Shown here piece by piece: positions 14,446 to 22,743 of a stretch of 39,030 bases of DNA. The stretch covers positions 1 to 39,030 of the forward strand of contig JAAWGR010000021.1 of assembly GCA_022795445.1 (NCBI GenBank), given 5' to 3'. Each line of letters begins with the position of its first letter. The first letter of the stretch is position 1. Source of the DNA: Oscillibacter sp. Lineage in GTDB: Bacteria; Bacillota; Clostridia; Oscillospirales; Oscillospiraceae. The notes under the pieces were generated by a model. The model had not been told where the DNA came from. It was given only the letters and a program-made list of their open reading frames with translations, and searched no databases. Both the position numbers and the translations under genes were made by a program.

Positions 14446-16171
14446 GTCCGTCCCCTCCCATCTGCGAGTGGTAAATGTCCTGGTAAGCTTTGCACCCTGC
14501 CAACAGTTCCTGGTGGGAGCCGACGGCGGCGATTCTGCCATTTTCCAGGACGACAATGCGGTCCGCCCGGCGGACTGAAGCAATCCGTTGGGCAACGATG
14601 ATTTTCGTGACCTCCGGGCAGGAGCGGCCTAAGGCATCGTAGAGATTTGCCTCTGTTTTCAGGTCCAGTGCACTTGTGGCGTCGTCGAATATCAAAATCT
14701 CCGCCGGTTTTACCACCGCACGGGCAATTGAAACCCGCTGCTTCTGCCCGCCGGAGAGGCTCATGCCCCGCTCGGCAACCATCGTGCCGTAGCCTTCGGC
14801 GGCGTCGGTGATGAAGCCGTCTGCCTGGGCGGTTTTTGCCGCTGCGGCGATTTCCTCCGATGACGCGTCCGGTTTGCCCCAGGAGATGTTTTCCCCGATG
14901 GTGACGCTGAACAGCTCCGCCTTTTGCAGTACCGAGGCAATTTTTTCCCGCAGTGCGCCCTGCTGGTACGCCCGCACGTCAACGCCGTCCACCAGGACGC
15001 TCCCTCCGGTTGCGTCATAAAACCGGGGGATAAGGCTGACCAGCGTGGTTTTGCCGCAGCCTGTCGCGCCCATGACGGCCACGGTCTCTCCGCTGTGAAT
15101 GGTTAAATTGATATGTTCCAGTACCGGCTGGTCTGTGCCGGGATAGGCAAAGGAGACATCCTGGAATGTGATCTCGCCCCGCTTGGAAGCGTTGCCTGTA
15201 AAATTGCCGTCCCTCAGGTCAGGAACACTGTTCAGGATTTCTTTCATCCGTTTCCAGGAGGCCATGCCCCGGGTGATGTTCTGGAACAGCATCACCAGCA
15301 TGAGGATACCGTTCAGCATTTGGGTGGTGTAAGTGACCGCTGCCATAACGTCTCCCGGCGTCGCGCCGCCTAAGGCCGCTTGCTGGAAACCTGACCATAG
15401 GATGAGGGCGGTTACAGCGTACATCATGGCGTTGACCGCCGGGTTCATGAAGGCAAAGATAACCAGAACTTTTAACTGGGTTTGGATCAGCCGGCTGTTT
15501 GCTTTGCCGAACCGGGTCTTTTCATAAGCCTCCCGCACACAGGCCTTAATGATGCGGATTCCGGAGACATCCTCCTGCATGATGGCATTGATGGTGTCCA
15601 GCTGGGCCTGTAATTTCGTGAACAGCGGGTTTGCTTTCCACAGGCAGAAGCCCATGCAGCCGACGACAAATGGAAAGGCGCAGAGTACGATCAGGCCAAA
15701 TTCGTAGTTCAGGCGAAACATGCAATACATGCTGCCGAAGGTTAGGAGCGTGGTGCGGATCATGCCTCGGACGAACTGGGAGACAAAATTCTGCACCTGG
15801 GTGATGTCATTCGTGACCCGCGTCACAAGAGAGCCTGGTCCGAAGCGGTCCAGCTGGGGGAAGGAGAAGGTCATGATCTTACGGAAGGCGTCTTTGCGGA
15901 TCTCATTCCCGATGTTTTGGCCGGAGAGGTGTACAAAAACATTGTTCATAGACCCGCACAGGCCGCCGAACAAAACCAGGCCGATCATTTGCAGTCCCAG
16001 CGTCCAGATCAGCTGCAAATCCCCTGCGCCGCCGCGGTCAAGGCCCAAAACACCGTCATCCACAATGCGGCGCATGATCCCCGGCTGGACCAGGTCCATA
16101 GACACCTCGCCGATCATGAAAACTGCCGCCAGGATGGCAAAATGCAAATACCGCTTTATATAATTCCACAT
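14423..16171 (-). CDS. Heterodimeric ABC exporter, first subunit (ATP-binding/permease)
   Basis: A 582-residue half-transporter: six membrane helices (about residues 10-310), then an NBD with Walker A GATGCGKTTLVS, signature LSGGQKQRVSIARA and Walker B ILIFDDATSALD. The residue after the Walker B Asp is Asp rather than the catalytic Glu, the mark of the degenerate-site subunit of heterodimeric exporters. ATG 16171 follows AAGGGGGGACT, 9 bases after the stop of the MarR gene; the downstream subunit gene overlaps its end. The three genes form one operon controlled by the MarR protein. Confidence 0.9.
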   Translation of the reverse strand: MWNYIKRYLHFAILAAVFMIGEVSMDLVQPGIMRRIVDDGVLGLDRGGAGDLQLIWTLGLQMIGLVLFGGLCGSMNNVFVHLSGQNIGNEIRKDAFRKIMTFSFPQLDRFGPGSLVTRVTNDITQVQNFVSQFVRGMIRTTLLTFGSMYCMFRLNYEFGLIVLCAFPFVVGCMGFCLWKANPLFTKLQAQLDTINAIMQEDVSGIRIIKACVREAYEKTRFGKANSRLIQTQLKVLVIFAFMNPAVNAMMYAVTALILWSGFQQAALGGATPGDVMAAVTYTTQMLNGILMLVMLFQNITRGMASWKRMKEILNSVPDLRDGNFTGNASKRGEITFQDVSFAYPGTDQPVLEHINLTIHSGETVAVMGATGCGKTTLVSLIPRFYDATGGSVLVDGVDVRAYQQGALREKIASVLQKAELFSVTIGENISWGKPDASSEEIAAAAKTAQADGFITDAAEGYGTMVAERGMSLSGGQKQRVSIARAVVKPAEILIFDDATSALDLKTEANLYDALGRSCPEVTKIIVAQRIASVRRADRIVVLENGRIAAVGSHQELLAGCKAYQDIYHSQMGGDGHGEADEI

Positions 16172-16180
16172 AGTCCCCCC

Positions 16181-16606
16181 TTACCGCGTTCCCAGCGGAT
16201 AGCGGCGCTCCCAGTCGGCGTTGAGCTTTTCCAGCAGGGTCAGCAACTGCCCTTGTTCTTCCTCTGAGAAAACGGAGAACATCTCCTTATGCCGTTGACG
16301 GCGCTGGCCCAGGGCCGTGTCTGCCTCCTGCCGGCCTGCTTCCGTCAGCGTGAGCTCCATGGTCCGGCGGTCTGTGCCGCTGGGAACGCGGCAGATCAGG
16401 CCGGCGTTCTCCAGCTTGGCAATCACCTCGCTGGCGGAGCCAGGCTGGATGCCCAGACGTTTCGTCAACTCCCGCTGCGTGACAGGCGCCGCCTCCCGCA
16501 GGACGATCAGCACACGCTTTTGGCTGCCTTTTCCCTCGTAAAGCCCGCGCATGGTGTGACTGATGTCCCGCAGACAGATAATGAGCGCTTCTTCTATGTC
16601 TTGCAT
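16181..16606 (-). CDS. MarR-family transcriptional regulator
   Basis: A 141-residue winged-helix protein. The central segment shows the MarR recognition region (VTQRELTKRLGIQPGSASEVIAKLENAGLI) and the wing (RVPSGTDRRTMELTLTEAG), followed by a helical dimerisation tail. ATG 16606 follows GGAGGACCCTT. It is the first gene of the operon with the two exporter subunits, the standard layout for a repressor relieved by the exported compound. Its promoter is enclosed by a perfect inverted repeat (16633-16670), the probable operator. Confidence 0.9.
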   Translation of the reverse strand: MQDIEEALIICLRDISHTMRGLYEGKGSQKRVLIVLREAAPVTQRELTKRLGIQPGSASEVIAKLENAGLICRVPSGTDRRTMELTLTEAGRQEADTALGQRRQRHKEMFSVFSEEEQGQLLTLLEKLNADWERRYPLGTR

Positions 16607-16632
16607 AAGGGTCCTCCTTAATTCGTTCGGTA

Positions 16633-16670
16633 CCTTGACATTATAAGCATCCGCCTCCTGCCTGTCAAGG
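16633..16670 (-). promoter_or_regulatory. Consensus promoter enclosed by an inverted repeat (MarR operator)
   Basis: Minus-strand TTGACA (16663-16668), a 17-base spacer and TATAAT (16640-16645) match sigma-A consensus at all twelve positions. The perfect repeat CCTTGACA/TGTCAAGG (16663-16670 and 16633-16640) brackets the promoter: one arm contains the -35, the other directly follows the -10. Confidence 0.8.
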
Positions 16671-16819
16671 AAAAAAGCGCAATGCCTGGCTATCCTTTTG
16701 TTTCGGAAGATGAACCCTAATGCTGTAGGAACACAGGGCGGCTAGCGGATTTTCAGAACCGTTTCTCTTCCAATATCAGGAAATTATGTCGCTTTTTTGA
16801 TAAAAAAATAACTTTTTTA

Positions 16820-16848
16820 TTGGTTTTTCAGCAAAAGTATGGTATCAT
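16820..16848 (+). promoter_or_regulatory. Sigma-A promoter of the AraC-family gene
   Basis: TTGGTT (16820-16825), a 17-base spacer and TATCAT (16843-16848), in a strongly AT-rich region (16795-16825). Confidence 0.65.
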
Positions 16849-16890
16849 GTTGGTGTAACATATGCAACCTGGATGAAAGGAAGTGACCTT

Positions 16891-17739
16891 ATGGACGAAT
16901 TGTCCTTTTCTGTGTTCCCAAACGAGAACTTTCTGGACCTCCGCCCTTACCAGTATGGCTGGGAACAGTGTGCGCCGCTTCACTCCTTCGGCCCCTTCGT
17001 CCGCAACCACTACCTCTTTCACTATGTCATCTCCGGACGGGGTACCCTCGACGCCACCTTCCCCGACGGCGTAAACCGCTATTTCACCCTGGAAGCAAAC
17101 CAGGGCTTCCTCATCTCCCCTGGCCTTGTCAATACCTATTCCGCCGATGAACAGGACCCTTGGAAATACACCTGGGTGGAGTTCGATGGCCTCCGCGCCA
17201 AGGAATACCTCGACAGCGCCGGGCTGGGCCCAACCAGCCCGATCTACATTCCCCAGAGCCTTCCGCAAGGCGAAGCCGTCCGGGACCGGATGCTCTACAT
17301 CACCAGCCATGCCAAAGCCCCGCCCCTCCACATTATCGGCAACTTTTTCCTTTTCCTGGACGCCCTGATCCAATCCTCATCCACCCGCCGGGAAAGCTCC
17401 GGCAACCAACTCCGCGACTTCTATATCCATGAGGCCGTCACCTATATGGAGCAGAATTATAAGCGGGATTTGAGCGTGGAGGAGATCGCGGATGTCTGCA
17501 ACCTGAACCGCAGCTATTTCAGCAAGCTCTTTAAAGACCGCATGGGCTGTCCGCCCCAGGAGTTTTTGATCCGGATGCGCCTCTCCAAAGCTACCGAGCT
17601 GATGAAGACCAGTTCCAATTCCATCGGCGATATTGCCTCCGTCTGCGGTTACCCAAACCAGCTCCATTTCTCCCGTGCGTTCAAAAAACGCTACGGCGTT
17701 TCCCCCAGGGAGTGGCGGCTGCAAAACAAAACCCGCTGA
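16891..17739 (+). CDS. AraC-family transcriptional regulator
   Basis: A 282-residue protein with an N-terminal cupin-like sensing domain (about residues 10-150; GRGTLDATFPDG, GFLISPG) and a C-terminal AraC double helix-turn-helix (about 180-280). The latter includes SVEEIADVCNLNRSYFSKLFKDRMGCPPQEFLIRMRL and IGDIASVCGYPNQLHFSRAFKKRYGVSPREWR. Such proteins usually activate sugar-utilisation genes when the cupin binds a sugar. No sugar genes adjoin it, so its target is not apparent; glycogen phosphorylase at 23580 is too far to infer a link. Start is ATG 16891 after GAAAGGAAGTGACCTT; an in-frame ATG at 16873 lies upstream of that site. Confidence 0.9.
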   Translation: MDELSFSVFPNENFLDLRPYQYGWEQCAPLHSFGPFVRNHYLFHYVISGRGTLDATFPDGVNRYFTLEANQGFLISPGLVNTYSADEQDPWKYTWVEFDGLRAKEYLDSAGLGPTSPIYIPQSLPQGEAVRDRMLYITSHAKAPPLHIIGNFFLFLDALIQSSSTRRESSGNQLRDFYIHEAVTYMEQNYKRDLSVEEIADVCNLNRSYFSKLFKDRMGCPPQEFLIRMRLSKATELMKTSSNSIGDIASVCGYPNQLHFSRAFKKRYGVSPREWRLQNKTR

Positions 17740-17744
17740 ACGCG

Positions 17745-17779
17745 AACCGCGGCAGTCGAAAGACTGCCGCGGTTTTTCA
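17745..17779 (+). terminator. Intrinsic terminator of the AraC-family gene
   Basis: Thirteen-base perfect arms AACCGCGGCAGTC (17745-17757) and GACTGCCGCGGTT (17762-17774) with a GAAA tetraloop, followed by TTTC. Confidence 0.85.
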
Positions 17780-18541
17780 GCCCAGCGCCACATCCAGCAC
17801 CATCATGATCAGAAATCCTCCTACAAACCCGCAGGTCCCAGCGCGGCTGTGCGCTTGGGGAACCAGCTCCTCTACGACGACGTAGAGCATTGCGCCCGCT
17901 GCAAAGCTCAGCAGCCAGGGCATCAGCGGATGCGCCCAGGCAGCAATCAGGACGACCAGGATGCCAAAAACCGGTTCCACCGCTCCGGAAAGGGTTCCTC
18001 CCAGAAACGCCCGGCTCCGGGAGCGGCCCTCCTGCCGGAGGGGCAGCGCCACCGCCGCGCCTTCCGGGAAATTCTGGATTCCGATTCCCAGCGCCAGCGC
18101 CATGGCCCCCGCCGCGCCTTCTCCGGTTGCTGCCAGCGCAAACGCCAGACCCACCGCCATGCCCTCCGGCACATTATGTAGGGTGATTGCCGTCATCAGC
18201 AGCGTGTTCTGACGCCAAACGGCGTTTGTTTCCCTCTGGTTCCGCCGCAGACGGGGGAGAGCGGCGTCCAGCGCGGCCAGGAAAATAACGCCGCACAGCA
18301 TCCCGACCGCCGCCGGGAACCAGCCAGGGAGACAGCCCTCGCTTTCGGCCTGTTCAATCGCCGGAAGCAAGAGGCTCCACACGGAAGCCGCCGTCATCAC
18401 GCCGGCGGCAAAGCCCAGCATTGTTTTTTGAAAACGGGGTTTCGGTTCGCCGGAGAAGAAAAACACCATTGCCGCGCCAAGGGTGGTCATCAAAAATGTA
18501 AAGCCGGTGCCAAGAGCGGCCCAGCCCAGTGACCGCAGCAT
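17777..18541 (-). CDS. ZIP-family divalent metal transporter (GufA type)
   Basis: A 254-residue membrane protein with about eight hydrophobic segments. The metal-site motif HNVPEGMAVG and a second-helix EGAAVALPL are the ZIP signatures of helices IV and V. Bacterial ZIP proteins import zinc and sometimes iron, manganese or cadmium. Start ATG 18541 follows AAAGG by 10 bases; an in-frame TTG at 18550 sits too near the binding site. It converges with the AraC-family gene, with its stop just past that gene's terminator. No metalloregulator site is evident. Confidence 0.88.
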   Translation of the reverse strand: MLRSLGWAALGTGFTFLMTTLGAAMVFFFSGEPKPRFQKTMLGFAAGVMTAASVWSLLLPAIEQAESEGCLPGWFPAAVGMLCGVIFLAALDAALPRLRRNQRETNAVWRQNTLLMTAITLHNVPEGMAVGLAFALAATGEGAAGAMALALGIGIQNFPEGAAVALPLRQEGRSRSRAFLGGTLSGAVEPVFGILVVLIAAWAHPLMPWLLSFAAGAMLYVVVEELVPQAHSRAGTCGFVGGFLIMMVLDVALG

Positions 18542-18631
18542 ATCGATCAACGCCTTTATCTCAATTCGGGCCGGGAAGGCCCGTATGACAATATAAGCGG
18601 CAAAGGGCTGGAAGGTTCCTTGCGGCGCCGG

Positions 18632-18690
18632 AAAAGGCCCTGCCGGTACGCTGTGGAAGGCAAGCGGCGGCAGGGTCTTTTCAGCTTTTT
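18632..18690. terminator. Long hairpin between the ZIP and hydrogenase genes
   Basis: Arms AAAAGGCCCTGCCG (18632-18645) and CGGCAGGGTCTTTT (18668-18681) with a 22-base loop. On the minus strand it follows the hydA stop and ends in CCTTTTCC, so it probably terminates the hydrogenase operon; the T-rich run at 18686 would serve plus-strand transcripts. Confidence 0.6.
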
Positions 18691-20413
18691 ATTTTACATC
18701 TGTTGTATGTTCTGTATGCAGCAGGTGGTGCGCCCGCTCGCCCAGGGGCTTTTTGAGGTATGCCCGGTAAAGGGCCTGGATGTCTGGGTTCTCGTGAGAG
18801 TAGCGGATTTCCGAACCCGCGTCCAGCTTCCAAAGGAGGGAGCCGCGGGGAGCGGCAAGTTCCTGGCCCTCATGGATGGGCTGTCCGCCGCCTCCGGCGC
18901 AGCCGCCGGGACAGGCCATGACTTCCACGAAATCATAATCCACCGTGCCCTCGTCCACAGCTTCCATCAGCTTTCGGGCGTTAACCAGACCGCTGACAAC
19001 TGCAACCCGCACATCGCCCGCGCCGGGGATATTGAAGGCAGCTTCCTTCCAGGGCTTGTTGCCGCGGATCGCTTGGAACGCATCGGCGTCGGGATTCTCG
19101 CCGGTGACAAGATAGTAAGCGCTCCGCAGGGCCGCGTCCATGACGCCGCCGGTGGTGCCGAAAATCACCGCCGCGCCGGTGCCAGTGCCCAGGGGACTGT
19201 CGAATTCGGCTTCCTCCAAATCGGAGGGAACAATGCAGTCGCTGCGGAACAGGCGGCACATCTCCCGGGTCGTCAGCACGACATCCACATCCGGGTCGCC
19301 GCAGGCGCTGCGCATGGTGGGCATCTCGCTCTCATGCTTTTTCGCAGAGCAGGGCATGATGGAGACGACGAAAAGTTTGTGCGGGTCGACGCCGATTTTC
19401 TCTGCGAAATAGCTCTTAGCTACTGCACCGAACATCTGCTGCGGGGATTTTGCGGTGGAGAGGTACTCCGTATAATTGGGATACTGGGTTTTCAGGAACC
19501 GCACCCAGCCGGGACAGCAGGAGGTGAACATCGGCCAGCGATGCTTACCGCGGTGGGTAAAACGCTCAACAAACTCACTGCCTTCCTCCATAATGGTCAA
19601 ATCGGCGGCGAAGTTGGTGTCGAAAACATAGTCGAAGCCGATGCGCTTCAGCGCGGCCACCATACGGCCCGTCGTGGCCTGCTTCGGCGTCAGGCCGAAG
19701 GACTCCGCCCAGGCCACCCGCACGGCCGGGGCCACCTGGATCACGGTGGTGTATTCCGGGTCGGCCAAGGCCCAAAGGACCTTGTTCGTGTCGTCCCGGA
19801 CGGTCAGCGCGCCAGTAGGGCAGTGGGTCACGCACTGGCCGCAGAATGTACAATCGGTATTTTTCAGCCGCCGGTTGTAGCTCACGTCCACCGTCGTCCG
19901 GGAGCCGGTACCTGCTACGTCCCAGATGTTCATGCCCTGGATCTTGTCGCAGACCTGGACGCAGCGCATACACTTGATGCATTTGCTGGCCTCGCGGACA
20001 ATGGGGACGCTCAGGTCGATCTCCGCCCGCTCAGGCTGGACCTGGTAGGGCTGGTAGTGGATGTTCATATCGTGGGAGAGCTTTTGCAGCTCGCAGCTGC
20101 CGCTGCGGACGCAGACGGTGCAGTTGGAGTTGTGCTGGCTGAGGATGAGGCGCAGATTGGTCTTCCGAGCCTGGCGGACGCGGGGGGAATTCGTCCGGAT
20201 GACCATACCCTCCACCACAGCGGTATTACAAGCGGGGACCAGACGTTCCGTGCCTTCCACTTCCACGATGCAGAGGCGGCAGGCGGCGATTTCGTTGACG
20301 TCTTTCAAAAAGCACAGGTGCGGGATGGGGATGCCCGCCTTCTGGGCGGCGTCCAAAATCGTGGTCCCTTTGGCGGCGGATAATTCCCGCCCGTTGATCG
20401 TAAAGTTCACCAT
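18689..20413 (-). CDS. hydA: [FeFe] hydrogenase catalytic subunit (group A, HydA)
   Basis: A 574-residue enzyme interconverting protons and H2. Domains in order: a plant-type [2Fe-2S] domain (residues 1 to about 80), the His/Cys [4Fe-4S] motif (HNSNCTVCVRSGSC), two bacterial ferredoxin clusters (CIKCMRCVQVCD and CTFCGQCVTHCPTGAL), then the H-cluster domain. The latter has L1 TSCCPGW (about residue 298), L2 MPCSAKKHE (about 352) and L3 MACPGGCAGGGGQP (about 496). All canonical H-cluster ligands are present. Size and modular layout match HydA of NAD(P)-linked, often electron-bifurcating hydrogenases. ATG 20413 overlaps the end of the flavoprotein gene by 7 bases, so the two subunits are made together; a longer frame to 20521 reads into that gene. 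Confidence 0.95.
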   Translation of the reverse strand: MVNFTINGRELSAAKGTTILDAAQKAGIPIPHLCFLKDVNEIAACRLCIVEVEGTERLVPACNTAVVEGMVIRTNSPRVRQARKTNLRLILSQHNSNCTVCVRSGSCELQKLSHDMNIHYQPYQVQPERAEIDLSVPIVREASKCIKCMRCVQVCDKIQGMNIWDVAGTGSRTTVDVSYNRRLKNTDCTFCGQCVTHCPTGALTVRDDTNKVLWALADPEYTTVIQVAPAVRVAWAESFGLTPKQATTGRMVAALKRIGFDYVFDTNFAADLTIMEEGSEFVERFTHRGKHRWPMFTSCCPGWVRFLKTQYPNYTEYLSTAKSPQQMFGAVAKSYFAEKIGVDPHKLFVVSIMPCSAKKHESEMPTMRSACGDPDVDVVLTTREMCRLFRSDCIVPSDLEEAEFDSPLGTGTGAAVIFGTTGGVMDAALRSAYYLVTGENPDADAFQAIRGNKPWKEAAFNIPGAGDVRVAVVSGLVNARKLMEAVDEGTVDYDFVEVMACPGGCAGGGGQPIHEGQELAAPRGSLLWKLDAGSEIRYSHENPDIQALYRAYLKKPLGERAHHLLHTEHTTDVK

Positions 20414-22245
20414 TTTTCCACACGTCCTCCCTTGAAGTTTCCATAGCCGAAGTGGTCGCACCGCAGACACCGGGAGGATTCCTGCCCGGCCTCCTCGTCG
20501 GTCATGCCGCACTCGATGCACTGGAAGTCGCCTTTGCGCTCGCTGGCATCCCGCTCAGTGGCGTTAACGCGCCCGCGGGGCCGCAGGTCAGTGCAGCGGG
20601 GAGAGGGCACCTTGACTTCGGACTCGATCTCGTGGTGGAAGCCCAGATATTCGTCGATATTGGCAGCAGCGGCTTTGCCCGCGGCAATGGCGCGGATAAC
20701 GGTAGCCGGGCCGGTCACGCAGTCGCCGCCGGCGAAAACGCCTACCATATCCGGCAGCTGCGTACTGGAATCCGCCAGCAGCGCGCCGCCCCGCTGGATT
20801 TTGATGCCCGTCTGCTCCAAACCGCGGGTCTCAATGCCCTGTCCGATGGCAACGATGATGGTATCCGCCGGGATGCGCAGGGGCTCCACAGCGGCCGTAT
20901 TGGGCCGGGGACGGCCCGCCTTGTCGATCTCGCCGATGATCTGGGGCCGGGTCCAGAGGGCCACCGTGTGGCCGTGCTCATCGGCCTCGATGCGCAGGGG
21001 GGCTTGCAGCGTCAAGATTTCCGCACCCTCGGCAATGGCGCCCTCGACTTCCTCCTGCTGGGCGGTCATATCCTCCTGACGGCGGCGGTAGACGCAGGTC
21101 ACTTTGTCCGCGCCCAGACGGATGGCAGAGCGGGTCACGTCCATAGCGACGTTGCCGCCGCCGATGACGACCACGTTTTGCCCGGTGAAGTCGGGCATCT
21201 CGTCGTCGCCAATGTGCCGCAGCAGTTCCACAGCGGAGACGACGCCAATGCTGTCTTCCCCCTCGATACCAGTTTTCTTGTCGGTATGTGCGCCGATGGA
21301 GATGTATACGCAGTCATGTTCCTGCTTGATCTGGCTGTATGTAACATCTTCGCCCACATTTACCCCTGTACATACTTCGATGCCGAGGGAAAGAATCGAC
21401 TCAATTTCGGCATTCAGCTTCTCCCGCGGGAAGCGATAGCTGGGGATGCCGTAGCGCATCATGCCGCCCAACTGCTTCTGCCGCTCGTAGACGGTGACCT
21501 TGTGGCCCATGAGGGCCAGATAGTAGGCGGCGGAGAGCCCGCCGGGGCCGCCGCCGACGATGGCGACCGATTTGCCGGTAGCCTTGGCAGGCTTCGGCTG
21601 GGGCACGTCCCCCGCGTGGTCGACGGCGTAGCGCTTGAGGCAGCGGATATTGAGGGCATCGTCCACCATGTTCCGGCGGCAGCGGGCCTCGCAGGGATGC
21701 TCGCAGATGTATGCGCAGGCAGTGGGGAAAGGGTTGTCCTTCCGGATGAGGCGCACAGCATCGGCGCAGCGGCCCTGGTTGACCAGGGCGATGTAGCCGG
21801 GGATGTCCACCCCCGCTGGGCAGAGCGCCACACAGGGCACAGGGTTCTTCAAAGAGCCCAGGCAGCGGTGGTGCTGGATGTGTTCTTCGTAGTCGTCCCG
21901 GAAGCCACGGAGGCCCAGGAGGACGAGGTTTGCCGCGTCGATGCCGATGGCGCAGTCCGCGGTGTCGGCAATCACTTGCGCGGTATTCTCAATGCGGTCA
22001 ATGATGTTCAGCTTCGGTTCGCCATCTAAAACCTCGCCGATCATATTGGAAAGCTGGGTGAGGCCCACCCGGCAGGGCACGCATTTGCCGCAGGTTTGAG
22101 CGCGGCAGAGGTTTAAAAAGTTCAGCGCCATGTCCACAGGACACAGGCCCGGAGGGCTGGCGGCAATCCGCCGTTCCATGTTCCGGTAGAGCTGTTCCAC
22201 AACCGCTTGCGATTCATTCGGTGTTTTGACTTCCAATCTGCTCAT
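20407..22245 (-). CDS. Hydrogenase-linked flavoprotein: NuoF C-terminal domain fused to a GltD/NfnB-like NAD(P)H oxidoreductase
   Basis: A 612-residue iron-sulfur flavoprotein. Residues 1 to about 125 match the C-terminal [4Fe-4S] domain of NuoF/HydB (CRAQTCGKCVPCRVG, then FRDDYEEHI) without the FMN/NADH-binding core. Next is the double-cluster domain of the GltD family (CVALCPAGVDIPGY, CAYICEHPCEARCRR), then FAD binding (VAIVGGGPGGLSAAYY) and NAD(P) binding (VVVIGGGNVAMDVTRSA with YRRR, which suggests NADPH). The C-terminal GGDCVTGPATVIRAIAAG closes the FAD fold, and a Cys cluster CIECGM...CLRC ends the protein. It probably passes electrons between NAD(P)H and HydA. ATG 22245 lies after AGGAAAGAAGTGAGAGT. 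Confidence 0.85.
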   Translation of the reverse strand: MSRLEVKTPNESQAVVEQLYRNMERRIAASPPGLCPVDMALNFLNLCRAQTCGKCVPCRVGLTQLSNMIGEVLDGEPKLNIIDRIENTAQVIADTADCAIGIDAANLVLLGLRGFRDDYEEHIQHHRCLGSLKNPVPCVALCPAGVDIPGYIALVNQGRCADAVRLIRKDNPFPTACAYICEHPCEARCRRNMVDDALNIRCLKRYAVDHAGDVPQPKPAKATGKSVAIVGGGPGGLSAAYYLALMGHKVTVYERQKQLGGMMRYGIPSYRFPREKLNAEIESILSLGIEVCTGVNVGEDVTYSQIKQEHDCVYISIGAHTDKKTGIEGEDSIGVVSAVELLRHIGDDEMPDFTGQNVVVIGGGNVAMDVTRSAIRLGADKVTCVYRRRQEDMTAQQEEVEGAIAEGAEILTLQAPLRIEADEHGHTVALWTRPQIIGEIDKAGRPRPNTAAVEPLRIPADTIIVAIGQGIETRGLEQTGIKIQRGGALLADSSTQLPDMVGVFAGGDCVTGPATVIRAIAAGKAAAANIDEYLGFHHEIESEVKVPSPRCTDLRPRGRVNATERDASERKGDFQCIECGMTDEEAGQESSRCLRCDHFGYGNFKGGRVEKW

Positions 22246-22327
22246 ACTCTCACTTCTTTCCTAAGTGGTCATAGGCCTGGCGGGCAGGCTGGCAGTCTGC
22301 ACAGGCCGATGCCTTTTCCGTATCATT

Positions 22328-22356
22328 ATTATGGACGAAATGTAGAAAAAAGTCAA
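22328..22356 (-). promoter_or_regulatory. Sigma-A promoter of the hydrogenase operon
   Basis: Minus-strand TTGACT (22351-22356), a 17-base spacer and CATAAT (22328-22333). No Rex-type TTGTTAAN4TTAACAA site is seen. Confidence 0.7.
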
Positions 22357-22577
22357 TAAATGTTAGGATTTTATCAAAGTTTTTTGTGCGAAACCAACAG
22401 GCGCGTTTCGACTCCCAGTAATCCAGGAGGAGTTGGAAAATCTGGCAGCATAAAACAGCGTGCGCCGGGATGATTTACTGCTCTATCTATAAAAGATATG
22501 AGGGTTTTTGCTGTTTATGAAGAAGGCGGCTGCAGGAGAACATGGGGGCTGGATGGAAGAAGCGGAAGAATGGAGTA

Positions 22578-22606
22578 TTGAAAAAAACGGAAATAGATGG
22601 TATAAT
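22578..22606 (+). promoter_or_regulatory. Sigma-A promoter of the 207-residue gene
   Basis: TTGAAA (22578-22583), a 17-base spacer and TATAAT (22601-22606). The leader to the ATG at 22744 is about 130 bases, longer than usual for this window. Confidence 0.8.
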
Positions 22607-22743
22607 AAAATAATTATATTCCAATTTGGCTTTGTGTTTCCAAAGGGATGCAATGCATAAGCGCCTTGTTTAAACTTGTCTGTCTGGCTGTATCGCTCTA
22701 TGTAAGCTGGAATTTTTTATAGTAATACTGCAAGGAGAATCCG

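Larger units (their letters stand above)
22246..22743. other. Intergenic region with two divergent promoters and leaders
   Basis: Holds the minus-strand hydrogenase promoter, an inverted repeat in its leader (GGCCTG 22274-22279 with CAGGCC 22302-22307), the plus-strand promoter of the 207-residue gene, and that gene's leader of about 130 bases. A 35-codon ORF (ATG near 22552) overlaps the promoter and is not credible. The segment 22380-22560 shows nothing recognisable. Confidence 0.5.

Noticed and set aside
18620..20383. A 587-codon plus-strand open frame opposite hydA
   Set aside because: It mirrors the hydrogenase gene in a GC-rich region, has no family similarity and no ribosome binding site; the minus-strand frame has full H-cluster motifs.
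20452..22029. A 525-codon plus-strand open frame opposite the hydrogenase flavoprotein
   Set aside because: Antisense shadow; composition rich in His, Gly and Ala with no domain, while the minus strand has clear FAD and NAD(P) motifs.
22328..22400. Rex-type redox operator in front of the hydrogenase operon
   Set aside because: No TTGTTAA-like inverted repeat is present around the promoter.
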